This document shows, piece after piece, positions 32,218 to 46,400 of a stretch of DNA of 59,930 nucleotides. Both the position numbers and the translations under genes were made by a program. Origin of the DNA: Phoronis australis (Eukaryota; Phoronida; Phoronidae); the NCBI GenBank assembly GCA_002633005.1, contig NMRA01000015.1:850297-910226 (forward strand). The letters are read 5' to 3'. The notes under the pieces were generated by a model. That model searched no databases. It had not been told where the DNA came from and saw only the letters and a program-made list of their open reading frames with translations. Each line of letters begins with the position of its first letter. Position 1 is the first letter of the stretch.

Positions 32218-32624
32218 TTGAGTGCAAAATCAAAATTTTGAGCTAGTGACTTCAAAATTACATATCAATTTTTGGGTCATTTGGTGCACCCATGGGGTCA
32301 TTAGGTGAATTTTTCTTCTGGAAGTTTGACCAATTCATTCATGTTGTATTCTTAAGAGCTTAAAGTAAAACATCTGTGATTCTTAGCATTGCCAACACTT
32401 TAAATTGGTTTTACAATTATTCCCTCACCGGGGTTCATAATGCACCGGAAGAGGTCAGTTAGTGGAAAGGTCATCAAAATATTAACATGTAATTTCTCCT
32501 ACAATTTTAAAGAATTCCTTTTCATATTGGTAACGGGATTGCTGTTAGTAACTTCCCATAACAATTCCTTTAATACGCACTCGCAGAGTTCATTATTGTC
32601 ACGCCGTGACAATAAACTTTCTAG

Positions 32625-33435
32625 TTGAACTTGCAGTTTTTTCTCTCCTCTGAGGAAAGAAATGAAGTTGTGAGCCATTTCCCCTCAAAAGCGCTACACA
32701 TGATCACAGCACTTTATTCTGTCTTGCATTTTTTGGCCCTTCCACTTCTACGAATAGGAAAGCAAGCCTCCGAAAAAGGCGGTAAAACTCAAAATTAACA
32801 GTTACATGTAGTCTAGCCCGAAACCACCATTGCCCTGCTAGTGCTCAACACGGATCATCACCTAGCTTCTAAACGCACAGTTACTACAAATTCCAGAAAT
32901 GTGGTCTAAAACTGTTGCTAACCAGATTTTTTTGCAATTCTGGGTTGTTTAAGGTGACCATCTGTAATTGCATTAGGTTACTCAGTCGCAATGCCACAAG
33001 GCCATAGGGGACGCCATTTTGAAGAATATTGTTTCTAAAGCCAAACTAACAGACCTTTGTCCTTCACAACATTCCAGAATACAAGTGAACCAGAGTCACT
33101 GAATCTATTTGTAACGTACACCTCGCAAACTGCCGCCAAACCTGGCCTACCACGAGATATTGATCTATAGCCGGGGAGTTCAAATTGGCCGCCAGCGCCT
33201 CTTACTCTGTAGTGCTACCTTTCATTGACTCATGCCGAGATGTCGCACTCAGCAAGAATTCTAGAGCATTGCTGGACGATTAAGTTGCCTCCATGTAAGG
33301 TTTTCGACAATTTCTTTCGTTTGTGATTTCTCACTGCCCTAACCAATGTTACAAGGAACTATAAAGAACTAAAACAGACCTTGGAGCGATTTGGTGGTCG
33401 TTGTTTGCGTCATTTTATGTCTTTTCTAATCTTTT
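32625..33435. other. Intergenic downstream of HUNK
   Basis: No exon was recognised. A minus-strand AATAAA at 32718-32713 is a possible polyadenylation signal for HUNK, about 1.1 kb past the stop codon, but it is unsupported otherwise. Confidence 0.35.
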
Positions 33436-33738
33436 GATAATCTTATGGCCTATGGCATGGGCGGCGCCGCCCCATGTAATGTACGTTATGAAGTCAAGGG
33501 TAGAGTTCAGTAACACTAGTATCTACGCTATTAAAAAGCAAGAGTTCGCGACATTACGTGAGATCAGTGTATTTTAAATGAGAACANGATAATCTTATGG
33601 CCTATGGCATGGGCGGCGCCGCCCCATGTAATGTACGTTATGAAGTCAAGGGTAGAGTTCAATAACACTAGTATCTACGCTATTAAAAAGCAAGAGTTCG
33701 CGACATTACGTGAGATCAGTGTATTTTAAATGAGAACA
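33436..33738. repeat. Near-identical 151-bp direct repeat across a single N (likely assembly join)
   Basis: 33436-33586 and 33588-33738 are the same sequence apart from about one base, and they are separated by one N at 33587. This is the pattern of two overlapping contigs or haplotypes placed side by side, not of a natural tandem duplication. Confidence 0.85.
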
Positions 33739-33814
33739 GTGATTTTGGCTAGATTTTTCTAGTCGCAAGACAGCTACTGAACTCTACCAAGGAATGTGCC
33801 CTTTCGCACACGTT

Positions 33815-34443
33815 TCACGTTGCTTTGTTGTGTTCCACTAAGGGTCCGGTAAGAGGTGTATCATGTCCACGTCCCACTTGGTGTTCTGCACTTTTTCCTG
33901 ATGAAATATTACCAACATCCACAGATTTACGCAAACTTGTATTCTGCTTCTTTAAAATAGCGCTTTTTCTTTTACTTGCAGTATTTGAACCTATCACAAT
34001 ATTCAGGTCTGTAAGGTTCACACGCGTTTTCTTTGCTACTTTCCACGAATACAAGCAACTGAAGCCAATTTGGCGTTGTGTAGGCCTGTTGGGACTCGTT
34101 GATAAACGACTAGGTGAGTTCCTACGGCAATGGCTGGGTTCGACAGGACGGAAAAGCGCAAGCTTTGGATTTGTGCAGCATAAGTCCTTAATAGGCAAAA
34201 TTCCGTTGTCGTCCTGTGGCTTTGTTTCCTCTGACGAACTGACATGATCACCAGAAAGTTTTACAAGTTCTTGCTTGGTACAAGCCCTGTTCAAGTTGTT
34301 GTATGCAACAGGGATCAAAGGCAGTTCCCGCGAGTCCCTCTTTCTCTGTTTGTTGTGCGCAGCCCTTTGTATACCGGTCAATTGATGTTGACGTCGGTGA
34401 ATTACCACTTTCTTTATGGGAGATCCGTCATTAATGCGTGTTT
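33815..34443 (-). CDS. HUNK: HUNK exon 9 (C-terminal tail and stop)
   Basis: Acceptor 'tatattctag', phase 1, 208 codons to a TGA at 33815. The peptide is basic and Ser-rich, low in recognisable domains, as expected for a HUNK tail. The link to exon 8 rests on matching phase and strand and on the long open frame; the donor of exon 8 (CCA G|gtttgt) is weak. If it is unused, exon 8 would read through to a stop ten codons later. Confidence 0.65.
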
Positions 34444-37400
34444 CTAGAATATAAAATTGAGAAATTTAAAACTTTATTCGTCCCCTAAAACGTAGTGTAA
34501 GTATGTAGTATATTATACGACAGTGTTTGCGTCACTTCATTTATAGTCGCAACGGAAACACATAATTTGTCCCGTGTGGCATCACATACTACCCTTGGCA
34601 CTCACAGTGAAAGGTAACACTGTCGAATGGCTTCTCATTGGTTAAAGGAGAATGCCACCCGATTTAATTAGTCTTTTTTGCCGTCTTAATCGGTCTATAT
34701 CCACTTCGCCTCGCATACGGTCGATCTTACCTTGCCAAGAGGTGTCGCGTTAACCTGTGAGGAAGGTGAGAAACGACGCTAGAGACGTCAGTGGTTCATA
34801 TGCAGAGTGAATGCCGCTATGTTGCGGTGCATCGTTCCCGCTTGTCTGAACTAAGCAGCTGCGAGGAAACCGGGTATATCGTTTTTTTTTACTTCCTCGA
34901 GAGTCCGAAATGCTTAGGAAGTGGCTCATGGTAGTGAAGAACCGGAAAAGTACGCTTTAAATAGCAAGTATGAGGCCGTGAAACATATCCGTGTCTGTGG
35001 CCTGCAGACGTCGACAGTGCCTGACGAATGCCGGCTTACCAAATAACTCCATACGTTCCGTTGTCTGAGCTTGTTCACGGCGCCTCTCTAGTATTTCTTC
35101 AACACTGTATTCCTGTTCGAATTGATAGCCTGTAAAACTTAACGATCCACCTGCGAAGTCGGGATTGATGAGCTCTAGCTCGTCCTAAGTCGGGATTGCG
35201 ACGGTTGCCATGTTGGCGTTTATTACTGAGCGTTCTGTTTCAAAATGCATTATTCTCCCCCTTCACTGCGTTACCGGCTTTACTGAGGTACAATAAAACT
35301 AACTGACGGGACACCGAGGCCGTGTGAGCTTATGCTAATTTAGTGTTTGCTGGCAGAAATTGTTGTGAAATAATCACAGCGTTATCGGCTTTAGGTGCAA
35401 TAAAACTAATTGACGGGACACCGAGGCCGTGTGAGCTCATGCTAATTTAGTGTTTGCTGACAGAAACTGTTGTGAAACAACTCGATTTCCATCCCACGGC
35501 CAGGTGTTAGGGGAATCTTTATTTACATTCACATTTATCAGTATGATTGTCAATGTACAACTTCTTCCCTGACCGTCCGTGCTGTGGCCAAAGTGGAACC
35601 TGAATGCGCGGCAACCAACAAGTAAGTAGATTTGCAGTTACGAGTTTCGTGGCTAATTCACCATCATAATCACGTGCACATTACTTTGGCTCACTAGTAT
35701 AGTATTTTCTTGACTGGAAGTTTAGTTTCCACTGAACTTTAGCTGGTTTATGTTCGTGATGTCTGATCCGTTTCCGAGCCACTGGCCGGGATAACGCCGT
35801 CAATCCGGGCGGCCGCGACGGGCCTCATGGGCTCCGAGCCACTGGCCAGGATAACAACCGTTTTGTGTTTAGAACTCAAAAAGTCACAAGTCTACACAAC
35901 ACAGATTTAGATTCTCCTGTCTGTATCTCACGGAAAATACTTCGAAATTATCTACGAACAGACCCCAAACTCCTCCTACGGACCTTATTGGCCTGCCGAA
36001 CTGTTTGTAGGCTACGGTGTGTCCAAATACCAATAAATCCGTAAGAGCGAAGTAAAAAAACACGTTTTTATAAGAACTGTATTTTTAAGGGTTTTACATC
36101 GAAGTTTGATGATTTATTGGTGTTAAACGATGACTTCAATGGATAAGCTGATACCAGTAACCCTTGTTGTGAACTGCTGAACAGACTGCGAGTGAAACCG
36201 ATGACGTCATTGGATAATTTCAACACCTCCGTCTGCCGTCAGGTGTCAGGTAACACAACCGTACGTGTCGTTATGGAGTGGAACTACTCGATCTAAATTG
36301 ATACAAATTAGGTTGTTTTTTGGGTGGCATGCTCCTTTAAAGTGATGAAGCCGACGTCATAACGTTCAGTCATTGTTGAAATCTGGGTCAGGGAACCCCC
36401 TTTCGGTTTACTGTTACGTTGTTTAGCGACCACTCAACTTGAATCAGTTGCAGTTCATTAAAACGGGCAGTGGTCGAAGTAAACCAAATCAAAAGAACCC
36501 CGATCAAGTGACCTAAGCCTAAACAAGTACATTGCATAAAAGGCGTGTGCAAGGTTAGAGATGTAATCGGTAGACCAAGGCATGCGCATTGATGCAACCA
36601 CACGGAATTCCGTGTGTCGTTCATCATGTTTCCACATGGCCACCTTTTAGTATAGGTGGCGCTGTGGTACAGGGCACATGGCATATTTGCGAATAATTCT
36701 ACAGGAGCTGTTTTTTTTTCTGACCAGTGGGAACAAATAGTGATTCACACACTAGTTAAACGTACATGAATGCGCAGTGTTGTTAAATCAAGGTAAACAA
36801 ACCTGGAGTTAGTTCATTTTCGCTGTCCGACGTGTTAAGAGATTGTTTGCCCCTCTCGTTGCTTTTCGAACCATCATTCTTTGGGTTAGCGACTTCACTC
36901 GGACAAGTTTTTGTATCGAAGCCATTCTTGGCTGATTTAGTTGAGTCTGTGGTCTTTCCAAGGATGGGTGCAATTATTGCTGCTGGATTATTACAGTCGC
37001 ACGAGGATGGCAGTGCAGGAGAGACAACTGGCTTGGCATTGTCTTGGCGATTTATACATGCACTGCTTTTCTTTTGCAAACGATTGTTTCTTGCTGACGT
37101 CCAATGGCTTCTGGGAGAATTTTCCGATTTTGGAAAAACCTAAAAAGGAACAATTAGTTGGCTAATGTTAATGTACAACTACGTAGCATAGTCTTGGGCA
37201 CTATACAGTGGGTGAATAGTGTGGGGCACCAAAATGGAATCATAAATATTGACTACGGCTACGAATTAAAAAGGGTACATGTATCTTTGGCAACCCAGAG
37301 GTCATATTTTTGTATCATAAAGGTTTGAGAAATTCAACTGGACCATCGACAACTGCAAACCCTGCACTAAGGTTCCCTTGATTTAAAAATCCTCAATTAT

Positions 37401-40400
37401 TACCCCTATTTCAGGCCTGTCCTCGGTATTATGGAGTTTGGTGCACGATGGAGATGCCATGTCAGTTCTTTAAAATGCAAAATCTTTTCCTGAAGGTCTG
37501 CGTGACCGACGTTGAAATGCATTCTGGATAGTTTTCAAAATGACGCTTAATTCCTACTGACAACCTGAAAAAGACACTCCTCGAACAAACTATTCTCGTG
37601 TTTTTTGTTTTAGTGTTTTTTTTTGCTAACATAGCATCATAATGATAGGGGAGGATCGCCGTCGAGAGTTGTGAAATAATTAAATTCAGTGAAAGTGTTG
37701 GCCAACCCAGTCACAATTGGTAGCTTTTCGCCACTCTTCTTCACATGCCAATGCCATTTGGAAAAGGATGCCGTTTTTATCATTTGTACATGTAAATATG
37801 AATGATCTACTGAGATTCTGGCTCTGTGTATGCATAGAGTAGGTCCCGTCCAGGGGCGTATGAGGTCACATCACGTGACCTGCTGTAGTAATTACAAGTC
37901 TGAAAATATTGCTGCTCCGACTTTCTACAATTCATGTTGACGCATTTACGCGGATTGTATGACCACAAATTACTGTGTAGGGTACATGTACATGCACTGC
38001 CTCCTCCCTGCATATATATTTTTTAAAACGATTACTGAAGGAGGTCGTTCAAAAGAAATTCGAAAGTGCTTTAGGTACAGTGTTTCGTCATAATGTACAA
38101 TACAGCGTAAAACGCAGCCTCGTTTAGCAACAGCGGTCACGTGGTATGAGAGTTGTACCTTGGCAAAGAAGTCGTCACAAATTTGTACTTTTTGTACCAC
38201 TGAAGTGGAAGTGAAAATTTGCGCGAAGACAATGCAAAATGATAGCAGTAACAGTCTCGTTATAGGCTGAACGACGTCCCTAAAAACTAAAATATGTAAA
38301 TCTTAAAGAGATTGCCTTCATTTATTTAATAAGGCCAATGTTCACATCCCTTATTCTTCAATTTGTTTAAATAAAATGTCCCCTGTGTTCACTGAGCCTG
38401 GATGACAGGTAGGAGCCAGCTATTGGGATGATTCCGTATCAATAATGAAATTATGATGTAATAATTGATCAGTCACCGACCGCTTTTTTGAAAATACCTT
38501 GACATCGATCCGTCTTGGAATGTAATACTCGTCCTTCTTATTGTTCACAATTATTCCTGATTTTGATGCCGGTACCGTCCCTGAAACTTTCAGCTCTGTG
38601 CGATATGCATTCAGCCTTTTGAGAAGTAAATGGTACGTTGAGCAAACACTAGAGGGCATGTTGCCAACGACGTTCCGGATGATGTCACCGACTTTGAATT
38701 GGAGCTCTTTCGACATGTAATCAAGCACATCGCCATGAAGACTGTCCGCGGGCAATCTGTTTGGAAACGCCACCTTCTGGATGGAGCCACATGGACCTGT
38801 AAGGGAAACATTTTTTTCTGTTTTGGTTCTTAAAATGTCGAGGAAACAGTTTGAACTACAATAATTCCGCCAATTCTGCAATTGTATGAACTATTTTATC
38901 TAATATGGTGAAAGGCGGACCCTGAGGGCAAAAGCACAAAAACAAAAAAGGTGGAAACCACTCATTTCGCAACTGTCGCCACACGTTCCAGAAACTTGAT
39001 ATCATTCAGTTAAGCTCCTAAATAGGGTATGGACATCGCCGAGCATGCGCGCTCAAATGGCGGCAGTAACAAGAATTTTGTGAGTATGGTGAGCTGAGTC
39101 ACGTTACAATACACCTTATTCACGCAGTCGCCATTTAAAAAGAAAGCCTCTTTTTAGGTTTAAAAACAATGCATTCTGCGCTTAATCACAGCGCAAAGCA
39201 TGATTCAAAGTTTCAAATGCATTGTTTTTTTATACCTAAAAGGAGCTCACTACTAAAGTGGAGACTGAGTGAATAAGGTCTACACGCTTTCGCCCACTAA
39301 TATGTTATAACTTCATAATACTTCATGTTTCACAACAAATGATTGCATTAAAACGGTTACTATTCCGCTTTCATTAACAAAAAGCAACCTGTTCGATTAT
39401 ATTTACCTTAATGAAGTGCTTTGCCTTCCCTGAACAATGCACGTTAATTATTACAACACCTGACAACACCTAACAACAGTCGCCCATTATAATTGTTTAT
39501 ACTACGTTTATGATAATTGCTATGAACGGTTCGGTTTTGAGGGTAATACCCATCGACCCATGTACTGAGTTAGAGTTGAGGGAGACATAGGAGCTCGTAC
39601 CTCCCCGTTTGTATTGGCCCTAAACCTCACCCGACCATGCAGCCTCCCGGGGTGATTAGTATTAAAATTAAGGCGATCACTATGATTGTCATTGTCATGG
39701 AAATGTGGTGGTTAGACATGGTTGCATGACAGAAATCATTTACGCCGCTAACGTATTTCCTTTTCCTACCTCAAGAGAGGATAAATTGATATTGATTAAT
39801 CAGAGACGCAAAGCAAGTTTCTCATAAGTTTTGGCGAGACAACGCAAGTCTGCACCCTCGCAATGCAATACAGGCGAAGCGCGTGATCCCAATAGCTTCC
39901 AATGGCCAGTAGTTTCCGGTACGTAACAGGTTCTATGTTTGCCTATCCTCTGACACAGCGCCACCTATACTGAAAAGTGGCCCTGTGCCATCACGCAGTG
40001 GCACGCCCTTTAGCATTGGTTGATGTAACCTCAGCAGTCATAGGTTAGCTTTATAACAACGTGAAAAATGGCGGACTGTGAACGATTTTTAGCCTTGTCA
40101 TGCAAGTGGCGTCGCAGCAACTATTTCGTTTCTGCAGTGATATTTATTTGTCTCATGCTTGAAGCACATACATGTACAATAAACACATATCTGGCCGATT
40201 TAACCGGTGTGCAATTCATACTGCATGAATACAGGGCAGTCTCGTGAATAAAAGTCATCGACAGTAGAAAGATTCACTCCGAAAAGGTGCAACCACAATT
40301 TCTAGGAGTCACATTTCCTGAACATGAATTTTAAGCACCGATTTGTCTTACAACAGACCACATTCCCACTTCAGACCATCAGTCATGCCAGTTTGTTTGC

Positions 40401-43400
40401 GTAAAGCGCTGCCTGTTGATAAATCGACTAGCCAATCAGAAACGCCGACGTAAAAAAAATTCCCGAGAAGAATTAAGTGGTACCTGCGTGCTGGCTACCG
40501 ACCACCAAGCGGAACCAGCGAGTGTGGAAACATGATGAACGGCACACAGAATTCCGTGAGTGGGCATCAATGCGCATGCTTGGTCGGACGTTTATCTGTC
40601 ACATCGCCACCACTTGCATACGCCTTCTATGCACTCCATGTTTGGGCTTAGCTATGGGTTCGGGGTTCCTTTGATATTGTTTACTTCCATCATTGCCCGT
40701 TTTAATAAATTGCAACTATTCAAGTCAAAGGTGGTCGCCATACTACGTAACAGTAAACTGAAAGGGATTTCCAAGATTTCAACCAAAGGGAATGACTAAA
40801 TGTGATGACGTCGGTTTCATTACATTAACCAATGAAGCCATAATGAACAACAATTCCACAGTGCTACTTTTCGTAGCACTGTGAAAGAGTGTAGTGTTTG
40901 CTATCTGGCAATGCAGACCTATTCATTCTCATGAACACTTTATTGTCTTGGTGACACTGAGCTAATTTGTTCGCTCGTCGGTGGCACTATTTGGTGTCAG
41001 AATATGTTGAAATTACTTATTTATGACATTTCGGACAGCGTTATAGTCAGTAATTAGCTCTAATTATAGTGTATAGTACTCCAACTAAGAAATCATTCAT
41101 GTACCTGTCGTAATCCACGGGTGTTCCATGGCTTCCTTGACACTAATTCGTGCTTCGGGGACGGGGTTGAGCAGTTTTCGTAAAAGGTCACGGCAGTCTG
41201 GATCAAAAAAGCGTGAAATAATCAAAATGAAGATAAGTAGAACAGTACTTGCCCTAGTAAACAACGCTCAAATTTCTCAAAACTCGACATCAGACTCATC
41301 ACAGTCTGCATAACGCAACAAGTGTCTAACTGCCTGGTCACACACTAATTGAATATTCTTTCGCAGGTCATTTAATGTGCCCCCCTAGCACAAAATAAAT
41401 CCAAAACAGCGATGAATCAACGTAGTGTTTCCCATAGTCGACTTAAAAGTTTTGGAGATTTCTGTCCACTTAAATTGAATGTATACGACATAACTTGGGT
41501 AAAGTCCAGAAATCAACTCATGTAATTTTGTACATTGCTGGTAACAGTGAACCTCACATTTGTATTGGGTCTGAATAAATTTTCTCCCCGGCCTTGATCT
41601 CGGTTAACACTAAAACAAGCGGGCTACGTTATCAGCACTTACTTATAGATGCATGTGCTGGCATAGGATTCATATCTCCTTTTAGCATCTTGTTCAATAG
41701 CGATTTGATATGGAATGGGTCGACGGTATAAGGTAAGTTACCAGTCAGCATAGCGTACATATTTACTCCTCTGAAAAGGAATTGACGCATTATCACATAA
41801 GAGATTGTATAATATACTTAAAAACTCACGATAGTGAAATAAATTGCAGAAGACCAATGGCCTTACACCTAAGTTGTAGTTTTCAATAGTTCACTTTTTC
41901 ATAATTCTTTTAATAAAAAGGGGATGTTTTTAAAGAGCTTGATAGCGTTAAACGCCGTTTGTATAACGTCCTCGTGCACAACGTCGTTAACACCTTCCAC
42001 GAAGGTCAGAAATTTGATTTCAAAAACTAAGTTTAGTAACCATATCACGGGTCACAAACATAATTTCCCTAAAAGTGTTAAAATTCACAGTAGCCCCAGC
42101 TTCTATCAAAAATTAACTTTTTATTAGTCCACTTGCTGTCATGACTCGTTTGAACTTGCTTCTTACTCGGATGAGAATTGATTTCTGACCTTGGAAAGTT
42201 CTGACAACTCATTATTGGCCAAGGTCAAGGTCAGGTTCAGCAAGTTGGCTTAAACTATCAGAAATCCTTTTGTGGCGAACAATAACGAACTGTCTTTCCA
42301 AAGCCAAGAAATGACTTATAATTTGAAGAAGGAACAAACCGACCAGGTTTACAACGGTGTGTGACATAAATAAAAATTCACTATGTCACCTGTAAATAGT
42401 TCTATGCCGTTCAAAAACAAATTCGTGTCAAATAAACCACTCACATGCTCCACACGTCAACTGACGGTCCGTACTTTTGGTGAGCTAGCAATTCAGGCGC
42501 TGCGTACGCAGGGCTTCCGCACTGAGTGACCAGCAACTCATCAATACGGTGTTCTCCGCCGGGCGTCTTCGTCACCTTGACAGAGTTGCTTAGGCCAAAA
42601 TCTGAAACAGATAAATTCACTTTCCATTTTTTTAATTAGCTACTTTGCTGCGAAATGAGTTTTACCGTAATCAAACAGTGCGAAAAGTGGGAGTTAAACT
42701 CAAATTACCAATGCGCAAAGTCGGAGTAGCATTAGTCTTCCATCCTTGTCATAAGAAGATTAGAGAATGATCAAATTCCCCGATCATTAATGAAATGATT
42801 GAATCCCGTTGCATAAGCTTTCCCTCAATGTTACTCATTCTTCACCTAACACACTTACCAATGATTTTTATATTCACGTTTTCATCAAAGAGTAAATTTT
42901 CTATTTTCAGGTCCCTGAAACAAGAATTTGACACGTCATTTTAGTAAGTTAAGGAAAACAAGATATTATGATAAAATACTTCATGTTCGGTTCCAAAAAT
43001 TCAAAATTAACTCAAAATTTTCGATAACCTATCATCGCCGGTGCCACGATCTTTATTAGTGTCATCGTAGACATATAATCCATGGTGACGTCATGTAGTT
43101 GTCACGCTGCTGTACAGCGCCCTCAACATGTAATCCTGTCGGTTCTGCATGTGTGATTTGCTTCAAATTTTGATAGGAACGGGTGGATTCCTTGATTTTA
43201 CCCTTCTAATCAGTTGTCGAAAATCTCTGAAATAGACTTATTTTGAATTTCTGGAAGTAAATATGGAATTCTTTATCATGCATTCAAGCACTTTGATGCT
43301 ATTTACTAAAGATACTGTTACTGCTGACAGTGTGTTGACAGATGTCGATCTGTCGATCTTTTCGCATGAAAGCGAGCTAAAATACGCCAAGTCTCAATGT

Positions 43401-46400
43401 CAGACGTTGAACCATCGCCACCCTATGCAATGTTTGTCATTTCCAAATGACGTATATTGTTTCTATTACGAACGGTGCCACTGCGGAGGCACGCCGTAAC
43501 TGACGAATGTGGACATGTCGCACCAAATGATCATGCGACGCGACGACAAAACAAATCTCATTTGTTATTTCTGTATACGTAAATATCTGGCTACAATAGA
43601 ATATCGATAGTATCTGCTTGAGCTACCACGTTTTTTCCTCAAGAAATGATTACAACTGTACCCTTTATCTTGAAAAAAGAAAACTATGATTGCAACATCT
43701 GTTTATAAGTGGGGCTACGCCACAGTTCCTTCGGACATTATAACTGAGCGAATTCTATAAATAGTATCTTTCATATTTTATGAACGCGCGTATTTCTCAT
43801 CAAATCACATGTTTTGTCATGGCAACTTGCTCGGGGCAATGTACCTCATAATTAGAAATGATTGCATGCATTCTTTTAAGAAGTCGGCAACTCTAAATTC
43901 AACAAATCTATAAGGAAGTCGCAGCTTCTAACTTGCTCTAAATGCTTCGCAGCTTTCAGTTTCTGCGTTTCAAGATTTTCATTAAGTTCATTGCTTTACA
44001 AAATCTTCCGTTCAACTTACACGATCTGAAAATCTGAGGCATTCTCAAGAATAACATGCCTTTCAGTAGTGCGATCGCACTAGAATTCTTAGTTGTACGA
44101 GTGTCATACGATTGTATTTCATAAGGTGATCGCACGACACTCCTATGGGCAACTCACGACATTCTGAAGAAGGAAGATTTCACGACATTCGGCACGTCTA
44201 ATTCTTTATTGGTCAATATGCTACGAGGTCAACAGGTGTGTTTTAGTCAGTTGAACGTAAAGTGCATGACTCTTCAACCTTAACGGGAAATTATTAGAGT
44301 TGCTATAAGACAAAGAAATATGTTATAAAATTTGTGGTAATGCGTTTTATTATAACCGCCAACTCTCGCCGTTGTCTGCCAGACATTCGCTGAAACCAAA
44401 GCTATTACCTGTGCACTAGCATGCTACCGAGGCGGATGTAGGTTCGAATCCGTGCTCAGGCTTGTCTCAGAACATAACTTTACTCGACGATACTTACCCT
44501 AACTGGCGTAACAAACGCCGGTTGAGAGCATTATGTCCACTCCGCACAATGTCTCTCAAGCAGGGAAGTTCAGTTCTTTTTGTTTAAAGTACATGTAAAC
44601 TTATTTCCGTATCTCAGCAAGGTTATCTCAAAAGGAACATTGTGCAATTGATCTGGCGACCTATACGACCTCAGATTTTGTTTGGCGACAGGGTAAAAAT
44701 TCCAAATAGTTTCATCATCGTTAAAATATCCGTTGTCGTCGTCCTTCGTAGTCATGGTTGTCGTCATGGCGCCACCGCTGTGTATTCAGTGTTTCCTCAC
44801 CTGTGCAACACACCAGCTGAGTGTAGGTAATACACGGCTGACAGGATTTGTTTGATGTACTTGCGGACTTCCTGCTCGTCCAGCGCTCTCTTTGAACATA
44901 TCCGGTCAATCAGTTCTCCGCCTTCACACAACTCTGTGACAATGTAATAACTGTGTTCGGTCTCCATGGTTTCGTACAGTTTGATGATGTTAGGATGTCT
45001 AAACATTTGAAGTAGTCGCGTCTCTCGCTTGAGGTTCTTTCGAATGTAAGCATCGGCCTTGACTTTTCTTTTGTCGATTATTTTCACAGCCACCTTAATT
45101 TTCAGAAAATAAAACAAGAAAACATTTTGGTTTGTCTACAGCAAGGTACCAGGGCCTGTTTCTATTAACTTGGCGATTATATATCTCAGTGAAACAGGTT
45201 TGCTTTTACTTCCTTGTGATGTCAAATGAGCAAAACAATTCTGGAGTATTGTATCAAAAGACAAAAATGTCACGACATTTCCTTCAGAAAGATTTTGGGA
45301 TTTTGTAACAATTTTATGGACCAAAAATAAGAAGCAACTTGCTGCCGCCGCCGCCGCCCCGGCTGTGGAAACGGAAAATCTCGTATTTTTAGCTCAGGTT
45401 GGGTTTGCCACGCATTCAGAGACCCTAGTTGGAGTCGTCTGCTTCATGAATGTGACATTAAAATTAAGACAGCAATTTGTTGTTACACTCCCAGTTCACA
45501 ATAGCAGCAAAAAGTTTTAGCCAAGTTGTTGTGAGTGCATCTCAGTCTAGAAATAATTTATAGAAATAATCTCAGTAACTTTGGCAGTTATGTGCGCGTT
45601 CTCAGATACTTCGGACTTTTGCACTAGTGAGATTTAATTATTTTTTACAAATTGTTGTGGGGAGCGTAAGATCAAGTCACTTTCATGAAACAGTGGAGCC
45701 AAGTAAAAATTCAGTTAACCGCAAAAACGTTTCTGTTTTTCGGTTAATTAACTGAACTTGTTGGAATTTAAAAACTAACAAGTTTCATCGCAGAAATGGT
45801 CATAATTATAAACGAGTAAACTTTATTGTTATTTTTAAGACTTTTGAAACCAGTAACTGCGTACTAAATGTACGTGGTTCTATTAATTGCAAATTAACAT
45901 TGTATAAAAAGGAAATGTAACCGTCACCCAAAAATGTGAGTGACAAACTGTGAACTGATTTAGCCCTATAACGAACTAGCGATTTTATCAGACAATCTAG
46001 TAACTCACTAAACACGCATTGCGCGATAACATGAGACACACTGGTCCCTTGCGATTTGAGCAAAGCAAACTGCACCTGATGCCACGCTCGAGGATAAATC
46101 GTCCGAATAATTACATCCTCTCACTTTCGAAAATGTATCCCTGAAAAGTCTCATAACAAAACAATTATGACTACTGGTGACGTCAAACGCTGTTACAGTT
46201 GTTTTGAATATGACGACAGGTCCTGGCTATGATACTACAATAACAACTTATCAAAGTGACAATTATGAGATATTTTTCAAGCCAATTTCTGTTAGATTGT
46301 CTTATTATGTGGGTGTTCTTGTATAAGATGATACGTCCTTTCAAATACAGGCGTTGCTGCAGAGAAAGATATCATGAACAAAAGACTATTTCGACACTCA

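Larger units (their letters stand above)
31043..32624 (+). mobile_element. Helitron/Helentron-like non-autonomous element, copy 2
   Basis: Starts directly after the CTAG of copy 1 at its microsatellite and lacks the 5' hairpin. It repeats the whole body with one extra subrepeat, and ends in the same hairpin (about 32592-32615) followed by CTAG (32621-32624). The head-to-tail arrangement is typical of Helitron-type amplification or of later unequal exchange. Confidence 0.6.

Noticed and set aside
33825-34247. Plus-strand 140-residue open frame
   Set aside because: It is the shadow of HUNK exon 9 on the other strand and shows no domain.
44380-44460. tRNA-like sequence with a 'ggttcgaatcc' B-box motif
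   Set aside because: The T-stem does not pair beyond two bases, and no acceptor stem or A-box is found at the right distance. It may be a SINE trace.
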